A DNA stretch of 64,000 bases, from the NCBI GenBank assembly GCA_966250385.1, contig CBINHC010000010.1, forward strand, positions 1-64,000, read 5' to 3'. The position numbers and the translations under genes are program-made. The notes beneath the pieces are model-generated. The model made no database searches and was not told where the DNA came from. It saw only the letters and a list, made by a program, of their open reading frames with translations. The stretch is from DASWTL01 sp966250385 (GTDB taxonomy: Bacteria; Bacteroidota; Bacteroidia; Sphingobacteriales; Sphingobacteriaceae). Positions 1 to 9,088 of this stretch are shown here, one piece after another. How positions within the stretch are numbered: position 1 is the stretch's first letter; each line of letters opens with the position of its first letter.

Positions 1-5
1 CGATC

Positions 6-49
6 GTGTACATTCCAATTTTCCGAAAGGTGTACATTGTTATTTTCCG
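6..49. repeat. Two 20-bp direct repeats, possible IS21-type element end
   Basis: Two near-identical 20-bp copies (6-25 and 30-49) share GTGTACATT, then three variable bases, then ATTTTCCG. They sit inside a 9-bp inverted pair (gatcgtgta at 2-10 and tacacgatc at 52-60). Spaced direct copies of this kind are typical of the multiple terminal repeats of IS21-family elements. No transposase gene is visible inside the window, so this would be one end of an element lying outside it or a leftover end. The family assignment is inference. Confidence 0.35.
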
Positions 50-89
50 TTTACACGATCTCAGGAACGATCCCTTCCCGGACCTTCAG

Positions 90-239
90 CTATTGAATGG
101 CAGCATTCAGATTGTATTTTTCACCCCGGTAATCAGGAAAAGCTAAGGAGCCGTGATAGTCGCGAAACTCTCTCATAAAATTCCCTAAAATGGTAACTTC
201 CTCCGAAACCGAAGGGTAGTTGAATTGTAGGTCTATCAT
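90..239 (-). CDS. Small hypothetical protein (49 aa) or gene fragment
   Basis: A short reading frame starting ATG at 239 and stopping at TAG (90-92). The product begins MIDLQFNYPS and is acidic and soluble, with no signal peptide or membrane segment. I do not recognise it. It lies between the possible IS end (6-49) and the terminator at 391-424, so it may be the surviving start of a gene interrupted by insertion. Only the open frame supports it. Confidence 0.25.
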   Translation of the reverse strand: MIDLQFNYPSVSEEVTILGNFMREFRDYHGSLAFPDYRGEKYNLNAAIQ

Positions 240-390
240 GCTATTTTTTATCTGTATATAATTGGGATCGACTCATTTCGTCTTAAGAGAACGTCCGCCG
301 GTTGTAAAAAACTCCGGATCATGCCAGTGTAAGGTTAATGATCGGTTATTAAGCGCCCGCTGTTCGAAGTTGGAGTTTGGAAGGCTTGAT

Positions 391-424
391 AAATAAAAAG
401 CCGCCAGAAGTAAACTCTGGCGGC
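391..424 (-). terminator. Rho-independent terminator of the first SusC/SusD operon
   Basis: A perfect 9-bp stem (GCCGCCAGA at 400-408 with TCTGGCGGC at 416-424) with a 7-nt loop. On the minus strand it is followed by a U-rich run (complement of 391-399). It lies about 85 bp beyond the last gene of the operon ending at 510 and is oriented to stop transcription coming from 6301. Confidence 0.85.
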
Positions 425-509
425 TCACGTAGTCCATATTGCCTGTATCTACGTTATCGGCGAAGACACCTGTCACTGTTCAGCGGTGTGTCGAAGATCG
501 CCGGCTGGA

Positions 510-998
510 TCAGTGCTCATCATCCGGAAAACCACTTCGCTGGTGTCCAGAAATAATGTACTTATTCCCCGGATCGTCACTAAAAGACGCTTCAAAATAG
601 ATACTGTCTACTTTAGCACCGGTAGTTGATTTACCGGCTCCAGCCAGCACTTTGCCATTTTCAATCGTTACCTTAGCTGCAGACTCATAAGAATTATCCG
701 CTGTTGCGGCACTGAATGTAAGGGTTCCAGCATTGACGGCCACTTTGGATTTAAATGGCCAGATGTGCTTTAAATCGTCCACCCACAAAGAATCATTATT
801 TCCTGCAGTATTGTAGGTCATGATCTTCGAATAACCGTCGTTCACGTCATTCCCGTTCAATTTCACCGTTACAAACCATTCCCCCGCAAGTTTTCCAGGC
901 TTCGTCATTTCTAACGGCTCATCGCCTGAAACTTTGTCGCATGAGCTGAACAGCCCTGCAGCAGCTATCGTTAGGGTATATAAAAATTGCTTTCTCAT
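510..998 (-). CDS. Lipid-binding-like accessory lipoprotein of a SusC/SusD operon
   Basis: A 162-aa predicted lipoprotein. The signal peptide ends in a lipobox near residues 17-20 (FSSC), so the mature protein starts at Cys20 and is anchored to the outer membrane. The body contains GEWFVTV, then a Y-N-T-A / D-S-L-W-V-D-D stretch, then W-P-F-K-x-K-V. This pattern fits the Lipid_bd (PF12888, putative lipid-binding hydrolase) family often encoded next to SusC/SusD. It is the last gene of the operon that starts at 6301, 10 bp after the upstream lipoprotein gene and followed by a terminator at 391-424. The role in uptake is inferred from position; family recognition is from memory of the motif layout. 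Confidence 0.75.
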   Translation of the reverse strand: MRKQFLYTLTIAAAGLFSSCDKVSGDEPLEMTKPGKLAGEWFVTVKLNGNDVNDGYSKIMTYNTAGNNDSLWVDDLKHIWPFKSKVAVNAGTLTFSAATADNSYESAAKVTIENGKVLAGAGKSTTGAKVDSIYFEASFSDDPGNKYIISGHQRSGFPDDEH

Positions 999-1008
999 TC
1001 TACATAAT

Positions 1009-1629
1009 TTATTTTATCCAATTCCTCGTGCTTCCTGTAATTCCGTAGTTTATTAGGTCGACTTTATAGACCAGCGCGCCGGCTGCGCTCAGCGTAGCAG
1101 TCCCTTTTAAAGGGCCATAGACACTCAGGCTACTCGGTGGCAACACAATCGACCTTCCATCAACGGTAATCAAATATGCTGGCATGACTGAGGCCGGCGA
1201 GTATACATTGCTTGCTAAATAAAAGCCCGCGGCTAGCTTCGTAATTTGAGCACTTCCACCTCCTGTAGCATAGTTATAGGTTCCAGAGATATCTACTCCG
1301 TCTTCCTCCGGCGAAGGCAATACCGCCACCACACGCTTTACCGTGTTTGAATAACCATCCTTGTTCTGGGCCTTGTATTCAAGCGTATAGATCCCTTCTG
1401 TCTGGACGTCTACCTGACCAGCAACAGTTACGTTCAACTCAGTATCACCCTCCTTAGCGGTCACCCCCGGCTCGGTATAGGTCTCTCCCTTGACGAGTGA
1501 AACGTATCCGGGGCCGGACATGGTAAATACCGGAAACTTGGTCTCCTTTGAAATGGATTCATCGTCCTTTTGACACGATGACAGGACCACCATGAAACAG
1601 GTGATCATACTTAATATTAATCGTTTCAT
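1009..1629 (-). CDS. DUF5011-type Ig-like lipoprotein of a SusC/SusD operon
   Basis: A 206-aa predicted lipoprotein with signal peptide and lipobox (LSSC, Cys19). Residues about 38-105 form an Ig-like domain of the DUF5011 type, with G-x-x-Y-x-x-P-G-V-x-A and later G-x-Y-x-L-E-Y motifs seen in such surface domains. The C-terminal part (about 110-206) is a separate beta-rich region starting at DISGTYNYATGG, as in DUF5012-type proteins. These lipoproteins commonly follow SusD genes and may help capture substrate at the cell surface. It lies 14 bp after the SusD-like gene and is co-directional with it. Confidence 0.75.
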   Translation of the reverse strand: MKRLILSMITCFMVVLSSCQKDDESISKETKFPVFTMSGPGYVSLVKGETYTEPGVTAKEGDTELNVTVAGQVDVQTEGIYTLEYKAQNKDGYSNTVKRVVAVLPSPEEDGVDISGTYNYATGGGSAQITKLAAGFYLASNVYSPASVMPAYLITVDGRSIVLPPSSLSVYGPLKGTATLSAAGALVYKVDLINYGITGSTRNWIK

Positions 1630-1643
1630 TATCAGTAATTTTT

Positions 1644-3125
1644 TTATTTTTTATCCCACCAAACTTTCTCTGTAAGAGGCTTCAACGCCGGAGTATTAGG
1701 ATTTGTGGATCGCTCCGAGGCTGGAAACATCAGCCGCTTCGGATACAGGTTATTGGTTACATTCCCTTTTGGCCATACGAGCTGTCCCGGAATGTAGGCC
1801 GGATCTGAAGAATAGACCGGACTCGTACTCGGATAACCCGTTCTGTTCTTTTCAAAAAATGCTTCCAACGCATGTGATCCAGGGAACGAAGCCCATTTTT
1901 GAGTGATGATGGCTTCCAGTTTCTCTTCGAACGTTCCGCCGTTGGGGTACTCATAGCGCCCCCCTGCAGAAATGAACGCAGGCGCTGCAGAGGCGAGACC
2001 AAATTGTCCAAACGCAGCTGTCACTCCCGCATCATACTGGGCTTTCGCACCGGAACCACTGAAAAACCTTTCAAGTGCTTCCGCTTGTAAAAAGTGGGAT
2101 TCTGCGAGAGAGATGAAATGAACGGGGTCGGTTGGCGACTGCTTAAATACGGAGTATGGTGCGTTCTCATTCGTCTCATAATCTGCCTGGTTCATACCCA
2201 AATAAGGGTTGGTCCCCTGCGGTGTGAAATATGCCGCAATACGCGGGTCAGCATTATCCTGCAGGTAGCTCAGGAATGTATTGCTGGCCCGCAGGTTTGT
2301 GGCCACATTGAGCTGCCTGACATTCATCTCATAGAAAGGATTACTTTTATCAGGCTGATCCTGAAAACTTGTTACCGCTGCATCACTGGTTAAGAAACCA
2401 GCACCTTCAGTATATAGATCCCTGATGCCAGCCTCGGCTTCCACTGGGTGAGCATATACCATTCTTAGGTACATTTTTAGCTTAAGCGTATTGGCAAATC
2501 TGATCCACTTGTCCATATCCCCCTTAAAAACGAGATCGGAGGCACCTGGAACAGAATTGGTTGAAGCACTTAGGTCCTTCGACAAGGCATCATCCAGTTC
2601 AGCAAGTAATCCTGTGTATACGGAATAACCATCATCATACTTCGGGCTCAGGTTCTTAACGCCCTGGAACGCTTCTGAATAAGGTACTTCACCATACAGG
2701 TCTACCAGTACCTGATACGTATAGGCCTTCATCACTGTACCCATCAGATTGAAACGCCAGTCTCCCGTCTCTGCAGACCGCTTGATCACATAATTGTAAT
2801 CATTCAGGGCGCCGGCAAAGAGTTCGTTGAAGCTACCGTTATAATTGTTCTGGGTGATGTTATACTGGTCAACTGCAATGTACTGATTCGAGGTAGGACT
2901 ATTGCTCCAGTATTGAGCCATGAAACCGCCGAGAATTGCATAATCTCCCCCTACCCGGGCCGTAGTTGATACGACAGCTGAAGGGAATATTAGGCGGGGA
3001 CTGCTGTTCTCCAAACTTGGGTTGTTGGGACTCGTATTAATATCTAAAGTTTTCTCACAGGCCGTAAACACGGTCATTGCAGACAACGAAAAGATCAGTA
3101 TCTTTTTAAAATTGCTATTTCTCAT
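1644..3125 (-). CDS. SusD/RagB-like nutrient-binding outer membrane lipoprotein (SusD-like 2 type)
   Basis: A 493-aa surface lipoprotein with a lipobox at about residue 22 (FTAC) followed by E-K-x-L-D-I-N-x-S-P-N-N-P. The N-terminal helices (GGDYAILGGFMAQYWSN, then an N-Y-N-G-S-F-N-E-L-F segment) match the SusD-like_2 / PF12771 group rather than classic SusD. Such proteins sit on top of the SusC barrel and hand over bound ligands. The stop codon is 5 bp from the start region of the flanking SusC gene, showing tight operon coupling. The substrate cannot be read from the sequence; there is no adjacent glycoside hydrolase or peptidase, so carbohydrate or peptide use is open. Confidence 0.93.
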   Translation of the reverse strand: MRNSNFKKILIFSLSAMTVFTACEKTLDINTSPNNPSLENSSPRLIFPSAVVSTTARVGGDYAILGGFMAQYWSNSPTSNQYIAVDQYNITQNNYNGSFNELFAGALNDYNYVIKRSAETGDWRFNLMGTVMKAYTYQVLVDLYGEVPYSEAFQGVKNLSPKYDDGYSVYTGLLAELDDALSKDLSASTNSVPGASDLVFKGDMDKWIRFANTLKLKMYLRMVYAHPVEAEAGIRDLYTEGAGFLTSDAAVTSFQDQPDKSNPFYEMNVRQLNVATNLRASNTFLSYLQDNADPRIAAYFTPQGTNPYLGMNQADYETNENAPYSVFKQSPTDPVHFISLAESHFLQAEALERFFSGSGAKAQYDAGVTAAFGQFGLASAAPAFISAGGRYEYPNGGTFEEKLEAIITQKWASFPGSHALEAFFEKNRTGYPSTSPVYSSDPAYIPGQLVWPKGNVTNNLYPKRLMFPASERSTNPNTPALKPLTEKVWWDKK

Positions 3126-3130
3126 ATATG

Positions 3131-6100
3131 TTAAAATGATGCTTTTAATGCTAAGCCATATGATCTGGTGGTAGGCCCGCCGGCAAATTCGCCGAACTCG
3201 CCGCTCAGGTCATTGCTATAGGTTCCAACTTCAGGATCGATGAAGGTATTTTCTGTTGGAAGCCACATCAGCAGGTTTCGGCCATAAGCCGTCAGCGTGA
3301 TACTTGAAGCTTTCAACTTCGATGAAAATGATTTCGGAAGCGAATATGAAAGCGTCACATCGCGCAACTTGAGGAAGGTTTTGTCGACCACAGTACTTGG
3401 GCCCACAACCGCCTTGTTCTTTGAGTTGTTCCAATAATCCGCATAGGTGCTCATTTCAACAGGAGTGACATTCTCGCGGTAAGTTACATTGCCACTGCCA
3501 TCAACGATCTTATTCACCGAATTCGGCACAACGAACGGACGTCTGTCATTATAGAGCGTCTTCACATTGTTTCCGACAAAATAATTAAGTTGTGATGTGT
3601 AGGACCAGAACAGGCCGCCTTTCCGGTAATCGAAAGAGAAGCCTAAGTTGAAATCTTTATACCGGAAACTATTGTTAAGTCCCATGCTGTAGTCGCGCTG
3701 CGCTGAACCATACTCCTCGTTTTCTGTAGCAAGTTCCGGCAATCCGGAGACTGCATTTACAATAATTCGGCCCTGCGGATCACGGGCAGGTGCCGGACCT
3801 TCATAAATACCGAGTGGTTTTCCAACTTTGGCAACAAACTTCACGTCATAACCGCTGTTCAGTTCAACCCGATCCAACCCTTCGGGCAGCTCCAGAACCT
3901 TGTTCCGGTTTCGGGTAAAGGTATAATTCAGGTCCCACTGGAAGCTTCTGCTTTTTACGGGAGTGGTATTGAAAGTAAGTTCGATCCCCTTATTTTCAAT
4001 TTTTCCAAAGTTGGTCACGAGTTCAGTGTATCCGGTAGTAGCCGCAATAGGCACCGTAAAAATCTGATCTTTGGTCGTCTTGTTGTAGTAAGCGAGATCA
4101 ATTCCGATCCTGTTATTCAGAAATCTCACATCGGTACCGAACTCATACTCAGTGGTGAGTTCAGGGGAGAGGCTGCTATTCCCAATCCGGTTAGAGAGTT
4201 CGTAGCCATTAACTCCACCAAAAGGAAATTTGAGGTTTCCGAAGCCCAGAGATACCTCCCCATTTGCCAGAACCGTCCTTACCAGATACGGTGCAGCGTC
4301 GTTTCCGGTTTTTCCCCAACTTGCACGGAACTTTGCAAAACTAATCCCGTAATTGTTGAGGTTGGAAACTGCATCCGTAAGTACAAAGCTTAAGCTTGCA
4401 CCCGGATAGAAATAGGAATTCTTATCAACTGGCAGCGTGGACGACCAGTCGTTTCTGGCATTCAGGGTCAGATAAAGATAATTGTTATAGGCCACGTTAG
4501 CCTGCGCATAACCGCCGATTAACCGACGCTTTTCATAGACCGTCTGTGCAACTGCGGGTGCAGACGAGTTGCTCATCTGATAATACCCGGGTATCGTAAG
4601 TCCCTTGATAGTAGATTCCAGGTCACGAACACCTCGCTGGTTGTAGTTAGCCCCTATCAATCCATCTACTGTGATCCGTTCTGACAGTTTACGGTTCAAG
4701 TTCACTACCCAGTCTGCGTTAATCTCATTCCTATGGTAACTGGCTTCCGTCAAGCCGCCGATATCAGCCGCCCGACCGGCATTTGGGCTACCCGGCGCCG
4801 CGGCGTTCACAGCCTGCCAGTCTTTCAGACGACTGTCCGATACGTCGGTCCCCAGCTTAAAACTGGAGGATAACCATGGCAGGAACTCATAGCCTAAATC
4901 AATATTACCGAAAAACCGTTCAGTGATGAAACTGTTCCCGCTTTCGTTGATAACGAAGTAAGGATTGATCGCATATGGCGTGTAATAGTTGTTCTCGTTA
5001 TGAAACTTGTTTTTATAATCCTTCAGTTCGGTGATCCGGATGTCGCGAGGCATCTGAATTAATTCCTGAAACACCGTTGAACCAGAAGAAGTACCCTGTC
5101 CCGTTGTAACGAAGGACGAGTTCTTATTTACATAATTTAAGGACGCCGAAGCTTTGAATGCCTTTGCCACCGTGCTGCCCCGCAGCGAAAAAGTGTTTCT
5201 GTCATAGGTGTCGGATTTACCGGGGATAATTCCGTTGCTACCAACATTTCCATATGACAGGTAAAACGTCGACTTTTCATTTCCGCCACTGATTGCGAGG
5301 GAATTATTCAGTTCAGCGCCGGTATCGTAAAAGCCATCGATTTTCTGAGGTGCAAAAGGCTTAAATAACTGGGAATTGTCGACAATGTTACCCCAAAGCC
5401 GTGTTTTGCCGTCCATCTTCGGCCCCCAGCTACCATTTTCATGAGCATCAAAAGCGCCGCTCCAACCTTGCCCGTATACGTTTTGCAAAGTAGGAGTCAT
5501 CAGGATGTTGGAAAGCGTTGCCGAGGTGTTAAAATCAACTTTAAACTTTCCTGACTTTCCGCTCTTTGTAGTGATCAGGATCACCCCGTTTGCCGCTCTT
5601 GATCCGTAGAGGTTAGATGCCGCTGCGCCCTTTAGGATATTAATTGATTCGATATCATTCGGATTTATATCATTGGCATTGTTCCCAAAATCATTCGAGC
5701 GATTAGTGCCATCAGCCCCAAAACGCGCATTATTAACTGGCACACCATCAATGACGTACAAAGGTTGATTGCTACCATTTACCGAAGAATACCCACGCAA
5801 AACCACTTTGCTGGAAGCGCCGGGAGCACCTGATTGTGAAGAAATGTTTACACCGGCGACCTTTCCCTGTAGTCCGTCCAGCATAGAAACGGGGGAAGTA
5901 CGGGTAATCTCTTCGGACCCTACCTGAGTGGCAGAATAACCAAGGGCTTTTTTGGATTTTGAAATACCTAGGGCGGTGACAACAACCTCAGACAACTGTT
6001 TCGCGTCCGACACTAGTTTTACGTCCACCTGGTTTGAAGAACTTACCTTGATTTCCTGCTTCAGGAAACCGATATAGGTAAATTCCAGGATCGCACTGCC

Positions 6101-6301
6101 GGACGGAAGGCTGATCGAATAGACCCCCTCGGCATTGGTGCTCGCTCCAACAGCCGCACCCTTCACTTTTACAGAGACCCCGGGCAATGGCAAACCGTCC
6201 TCCGCGGCGGTTACCTTACCAGTGATCAATCTGTTTTGAGCCATCGCGCTGGTCACAGCAACAATGCTCAACATTAAGAAAGCTAGTAATTTTTGTTTCA
6301 T
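3131..6301 (-). CDS. SusC/RagA family TonB-linked outer membrane protein
   Basis: A 1056-aa TonB-dependent transporter. A signal peptide (MKQKLLAFLM..., cleavage after AMA) is followed by a CarboxypepD_reg-like Ig domain (about 24-100, with V-x-G-x-S-V-x-V-K), the SusC signature L-S-E-V-V-V-T-A-L-G, and the plug (about 115-240, with V-L-R-G-Y, LYVIDGVP, I-E-S-I-N-I-L-K-G, RAANGVILITTK). The rest is the 22-strand barrel. It forms the channel under the SusD-like partner encoded immediately downstream and takes energy from TonB/ExbBD, whose genes are not in this window. It is the first gene of the five-kb minus-strand operon, and the AraC gene (6404-7279) lies just upstream in the same direction. 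Confidence 0.96.
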   Translation of the reverse strand: MKQKLLAFLMLSIVAVTSAMAQNRLITGKVTAAEDGLPLPGVSVKVKGAAVGASTNAEGVYSISLPSGSAILEFTYIGFLKQEIKVSSSNQVDVKLVSDAKQLSEVVVTALGISKSKKALGYSATQVGSEEITRTSPVSMLDGLQGKVAGVNISSQSGAPGASSKVVLRGYSSVNGSNQPLYVIDGVPVNNARFGADGTNRSNDFGNNANDINPNDIESINILKGAAASNLYGSRAANGVILITTKSGKSGKFKVDFNTSATLSNILMTPTLQNVYGQGWSGAFDAHENGSWGPKMDGKTRLWGNIVDNSQLFKPFAPQKIDGFYDTGAELNNSLAISGGNEKSTFYLSYGNVGSNGIIPGKSDTYDRNTFSLRGSTVAKAFKASASLNYVNKNSSFVTTGQGTSSGSTVFQELIQMPRDIRITELKDYKNKFHNENNYYTPYAINPYFVINESGNSFITERFFGNIDLGYEFLPWLSSSFKLGTDVSDSRLKDWQAVNAAAPGSPNAGRAADIGGLTEASYHRNEINADWVVNLNRKLSERITVDGLIGANYNQRGVRDLESTIKGLTIPGYYQMSNSSAPAVAQTVYEKRRLIGGYAQANVAYNNYLYLTLNARNDWSSTLPVDKNSYFYPGASLSFVLTDAVSNLNNYGISFAKFRASWGKTGNDAAPYLVRTVLANGEVSLGFGNLKFPFGGVNGYELSNRIGNSSLSPELTTEYEFGTDVRFLNNRIGIDLAYYNKTTKDQIFTVPIAATTGYTELVTNFGKIENKGIELTFNTTPVKSRSFQWDLNYTFTRNRNKVLELPEGLDRVELNSGYDVKFVAKVGKPLGIYEGPAPARDPQGRIIVNAVSGLPELATENEEYGSAQRDYSMGLNNSFRYKDFNLGFSFDYRKGGLFWSYTSQLNYFVGNNVKTLYNDRRPFVVPNSVNKIVDGSGNVTYRENVTPVEMSTYADYWNNSKNKAVVGPSTVVDKTFLKLRDVTLSYSLPKSFSSKLKASSITLTAYGRNLLMWLPTENTFIDPEVGTYSNDLSGEFGEFAGGPTTRSYGLALKASF

Positions 6302-6403
6302 TATTACATAATTTGTTTATTCCGGTAATATTAGATACCCGACTGCGGGATAAATTCTGTATTATCACCTTAATTGATGTAATAATTAAAAAAGAGTTAA
6401 AAG

Positions 6404-7279
6404 CTATTTTTTTGAGGAATATTTACGGTATTTAAAGGGCGTAATTTTAAATGCTTTCCGAAATAACATGATAAAGGATGCGCTACTGTCGAACCCAACA
6501 ATTGATGCCACTTCTGTAACCGACAAGTTCGTAGTTTTTAATAATTCCTTGGCCCTGCGCAACCGCACCTGTATTAAGAACTGGTAAGGAGAAATCCGGT
6601 ATGCGAGTTTAAAGTTTCGTAAAAGGTGATTGACCGATAAACAGGCGACTTTTGCCACCTCATCCACCCGCACCTTCTGATCATAATTGCTGATGAGGTA
6701 GTCTTTCGCTAAAAGCAGACGCCTCATTATTTCCATTTTTGTCGATCGGTTAGTAAACCTCAGTTTCTCCAGCTTATTCGACACCTCTAAATAATAAAGG
6801 CGGTAATAGCTTAATAAACAGTGATGGAAATAGCTGTTGATCAAAAGGTCATCAGTCAACCCATCGTATAAACAGTTCTTCAGATTAAGAACGTTATATT
6901 TGAAGTCATCGACAAAAGGGAAGATCGCTTCGGGCAATGACAGATCCGTATCCGAGGCTAAGAACGGATCATCCAGCAATGATCTGTTATTCTCAAAATA
7001 GGTGCGCTTAAAGTCCGCCAGAAAGCGGGAATCAAAAATGATCGACAGCGTTTTTACGGGATCAAGAGAATCAACCACCCTGGTGAAGCTCGTCCCCTCA
7101 TTGACGGTAAGAAAGTAGCCAGGAAACAAATTCAATTCCCTGCTGTCAATGTTAAAGGTCGCACTCCCGGAAAAACAAATTTTGAGAGAAAGAGACGGCG
7201 ATGTGCCGTGATCAACGGTTTGAGAGATTAAGTCTTCTACAATTTGATTACCGGTACTAATTGTCCTGAAAACCTTCAT
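6404..7279 (-). CDS. AraC family transcriptional regulator
   Basis: A 291-aa protein. The C-terminal 100 residues (about 187-288) hold two helix-turn-helix units (VDEVAKVACLSVNHLLRNFK and VTEVASIVGFDSSASFIMLF) with the usual linker, followed by P-x-x-Y-R-K at the end. This is a standard AraC/XylS DNA-binding domain. The N-terminal 180 residues look like a small beta-rich sensor domain (cupin-like start) with no transmembrane segment. It lies 102 bp upstream of the SusC gene on the same strand and is likely to control that operon; its start overlaps the end of the preceding gene (7257-7658) by 23 bp, indicating coupling. Ligand unknown. Confidence 0.88.
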   Translation of the reverse strand: MKVFRTISTGNQIVEDLISQTVDHGTSPSLSLKICFSGSATFNIDSRELNLFPGYFLTVNEGTSFTRVVDSLDPVKTLSIIFDSRFLADFKRTYFENNRSLLDDPFLASDTDLSLPEAIFPFVDDFKYNVLNLKNCLYDGLTDDLLINSYFHHCLLSYYRLYYLEVSNKLEKLRFTNRSTKMEIMRRLLLAKDYLISNYDQKVRVDEVAKVACLSVNHLLRNFKLAYRISPYQFLIQVRLRRAKELLKTTNLSVTEVASIVGFDSSASFIMLFRKAFKITPFKYRKYSSKK

Positions 7280-7658
7280 TCGTTAATAAACTATACTCAC
7301 GTTCTTCAAGAAGTGTATACAGGTTGTTTTGAGTATCGACAAAATCGACCGCCAATCCCTTTTCCAGATAATAAGGCTTATTTATAAACTTTACTTCTGC
7401 TTTTTTCATAAAATAAAAATCCTTGAGGCAGTCACTGCTTTTAAGATAAACACGCCCTTTTGAGTGGGCTTCATTACTCTTTTCTTTTTCCACAAGCAAC
7501 ACTCTGGCGAGCTTACAGGTGGACTCCAAAAGGGCCCAGCGCCTTTCAGGATCAGAGCTACTATACAAGTCTGTATATCCAAGATCCTGAATAAAGATCT
7601 GCTTGGCCACCTGGACTTTCTGAACGTAAATTACTTCATTCTGCATCTGAACTTGCAT
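7257..7658 (-). CDS. Hypothetical protein coupled to AraC regulator
   Basis: A 133-aa soluble protein of mixed charge, starting MQVQMQNEVIYVQKVQ (a start at the second Met is equally possible). I see no DNA-binding motif, signal peptide or membrane helix. The central stretch G-R-V-Y-L-K-S-S-D-C-L-K and the final L-L-E-E-R-E-Y-S-L-L-T-N-E-G are typical coding sequence. It overlaps the AraC gene by 23 bp, so the two are probably co-transcribed and translationally coupled. Function unknown; it could be a partner or modulator of the regulator. Confidence 0.6.
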   Translation of the reverse strand: MQVQMQNEVIYVQKVQVAKQIFIQDLGYTDLYSSSDPERRWALLESTCKLARVLLVEKEKSNEAHSKGRVYLKSSDCLKDFYFMKKAEVKFINKPYYLEKGLAVDFVDTQNNLYTLLEEREYSLLTNEGFQDN

Positions 7659-7914
7659 GGGTCTTGCCTCATTTAAGAAGTATCAGGCGGTAACAATATG
7701 AACCGCCTGATCCATCCCCAAATCAACTTTAACTTCTTATTATGAGCCAACAAAAGTAGAGTTCAGGGTGCGTCTCCGGAATGCACAATTCCGGTTAATT
7801 CTTATATAATTATTAATGCAATTCTCTATAAAAAAGAAATCAGGATTCATAGAAATCATGAAATTATATAAGTATTTCGTGGAATAATGTAAGCTTCACC
7901 CTATAGCATCATTT

Positions 7915-7922
7915 TAATTTTG
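7915..7922 (+). promoter_or_regulatory. Bacteroidota -7 promoter box (TAATTTTG)
   Basis: TAATTTTG matches the Bacteroidota -7 consensus TAnnTTTG and lies 42 bp before the ATG of the ECF sigma gene at 7965. No convincing -33 TTTG is visible, so this is a partial match. Between box and gene lies TGCCAAAAGGTTATAACGC (7937-7955), which resembles a block at 13566-13584. Confidence 0.45.
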
Positions 7923-7964
7923 CAAATAACCCAATATGCCAAAAGGTTATAACGCTCTCTTTTA

Positions 7965-8582
7965 ATGAATAAAACAGATACCAATAAGGAATTAGTAGTT
8001 GCAAAAGCGATATGGAGTTTAAAAAGTGGCGACTATTCCGGATTTAACGTCATCTATGAAGAAAACTTTGATGCCATTTATGCTTTTCACCGACGAAAAG
8101 TATTCAAAGAACCCGCAATAGCGGAGGATCTTACGTCAGAAACATTTATAAAATTCCTTCTTTCACTTGACAGGTACACACACTCTAACAGCTATCGCTT
8201 AAAGTCATTCCTTTATTCCATCGCATTTAGGGTGTTTGTCGATTACTACCGAAAAAACAACAAGGTAATATTCACGGAAATCGATGATACTACTGTGGAT
8301 CTATTGCAAACAGACTCTTCCGCTATTACAAAGGCAATAGATGATAAAACTCAAAAGCAAGCGATCTTTTCAGCATTGAACCGAATCGACCCAAAATATA
8401 AAAGGGTCATTGAACTGTTTTATTTACAGGAATTATCCTATAAAGAGATCCAGAATGAGTTAAATCTTCCGTCTTCAACGATAAAAGTCCATTTAAACAG
8501 GGCCCGTCAACTTTTGAGGAGCCAAATGAAGAGAAGCAAAATATTCGGCGAAAGGCTTGAGCTTAAGCTGACGACATCATAA
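7965..8582 (+). CDS. RNA polymerase ECF-type sigma-70 factor
   Basis: A 205-aa sigma factor. Region 2 (about 20-95) contains A-E-D-L-T-S-E-T-F-I-K-F-L and the SFLYSIAFRVFVDYYRK core-binding and -10 recognition segment. Region 4 (about 135-190) contains RVIELFYLQELSYKEIQNEL followed by S-S-T-I-K-V-H-L-N-R-A-R. It clearly resembles the sigma factor at 60347-60934 (shared A-E-D-L-T-S-E-T-F-I-K-F-L and Q-E/Q-L-S-Y-x-E-I-Q). No anti-sigma (FecR) gene follows; the next gene, 3 bp on, encodes a small membrane protein. It may be an orphan or may be controlled by that neighbour, which is speculation. Confidence 0.92.
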   Translation: MNKTDTNKELVVAKAIWSLKSGDYSGFNVIYEENFDAIYAFHRRKVFKEPAIAEDLTSETFIKFLLSLDRYTHSNSYRLKSFLYSIAFRVFVDYYRKNNKVIFTEIDDTTVDLLQTDSSAITKAIDDKTQKQAIFSALNRIDPKYKRVIELFYLQELSYKEIQNELNLPSSTIKVHLNRARQLLRSQMKRSKIFGERLELKLTTS

Positions 8583-8585
8583 CGT

Positions 8586-9050
8586 ATGCATCTATTTCTG
8601 CTCTCCCTTCATTCATTAATACGTTGGATATTGTGCCTCCTCCTATGGTACTCAAGCTGGCTGTCATATGTTGGATGGAAAAAAAATCGTTGTTTCTCAA
8701 AGAAGCACGCATTAACAGTCGTGTTCTTGCGGAATACAGCAATAGCTCAATTGATAATAGCGGCGCTCGTCTACTTCCAGAGTCCGATTCAAGATGCTTT
8801 CTGGTCCGGCTTACCGGAAACCATTCATAACAGGCAGCTTCGATTCTTCGCAATTGAGCACAGTCTAGCGATGGTAATTGCGCTGGGTACAATTATCGTC
8901 GGAACAGTTTTCATTCAAAATCAGTCTACTGATTTGCAACGATTTAAGGTAATGGGCGTATACTGCACCATTTCGCTCTTAATTATCATTGTCGCAACCC
9001 CATGGGAATTCTCCCAATTTGTAAGCAGGCCCCTATTGAGGCTTCCCTGA
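8586..9050 (+). CDS. Four-helix membrane protein (cytochrome b-like family)
   Basis: A 154-aa integral membrane protein with hydrophobic segments at about 5-28, 44-64, 88-110 and 122-142. The opening HLFLLSLHSLIRW and the later R-F-F-A-I-E-H-S-L-A-M place conserved His residues at helix ends, resembling a family in Bacteroidota often labelled as cytochrome b-like. It starts 3 bp after the ECF sigma stop codon, so it is very likely co-transcribed with it. It could be a redox membrane component or a regulator of the sigma factor; neither is shown. Confidence 0.65.
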   Translation: MHLFLLSLHSLIRWILCLLLWYSSWLSYVGWKKNRCFSKKHALTVVFLRNTAIAQLIIAALVYFQSPIQDAFWSGLPETIHNRQLRFFAIEHSLAMVIALGTIIVGTVFIQNQSTDLQRFKVMGVYCTISLLIIIVATPWEFSQFVSRPLLRLP

Positions 9051-9088
9051 ATCACCAAAAAGCATCGTATCACCTAAATACTAAACAC

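Noticed and set aside
273..476. 67-codon minus-strand frame
   Set aside because: It runs across the perfect terminator hairpin at 400-424 and has no recognisable motifs; the terminator is the better explanation.
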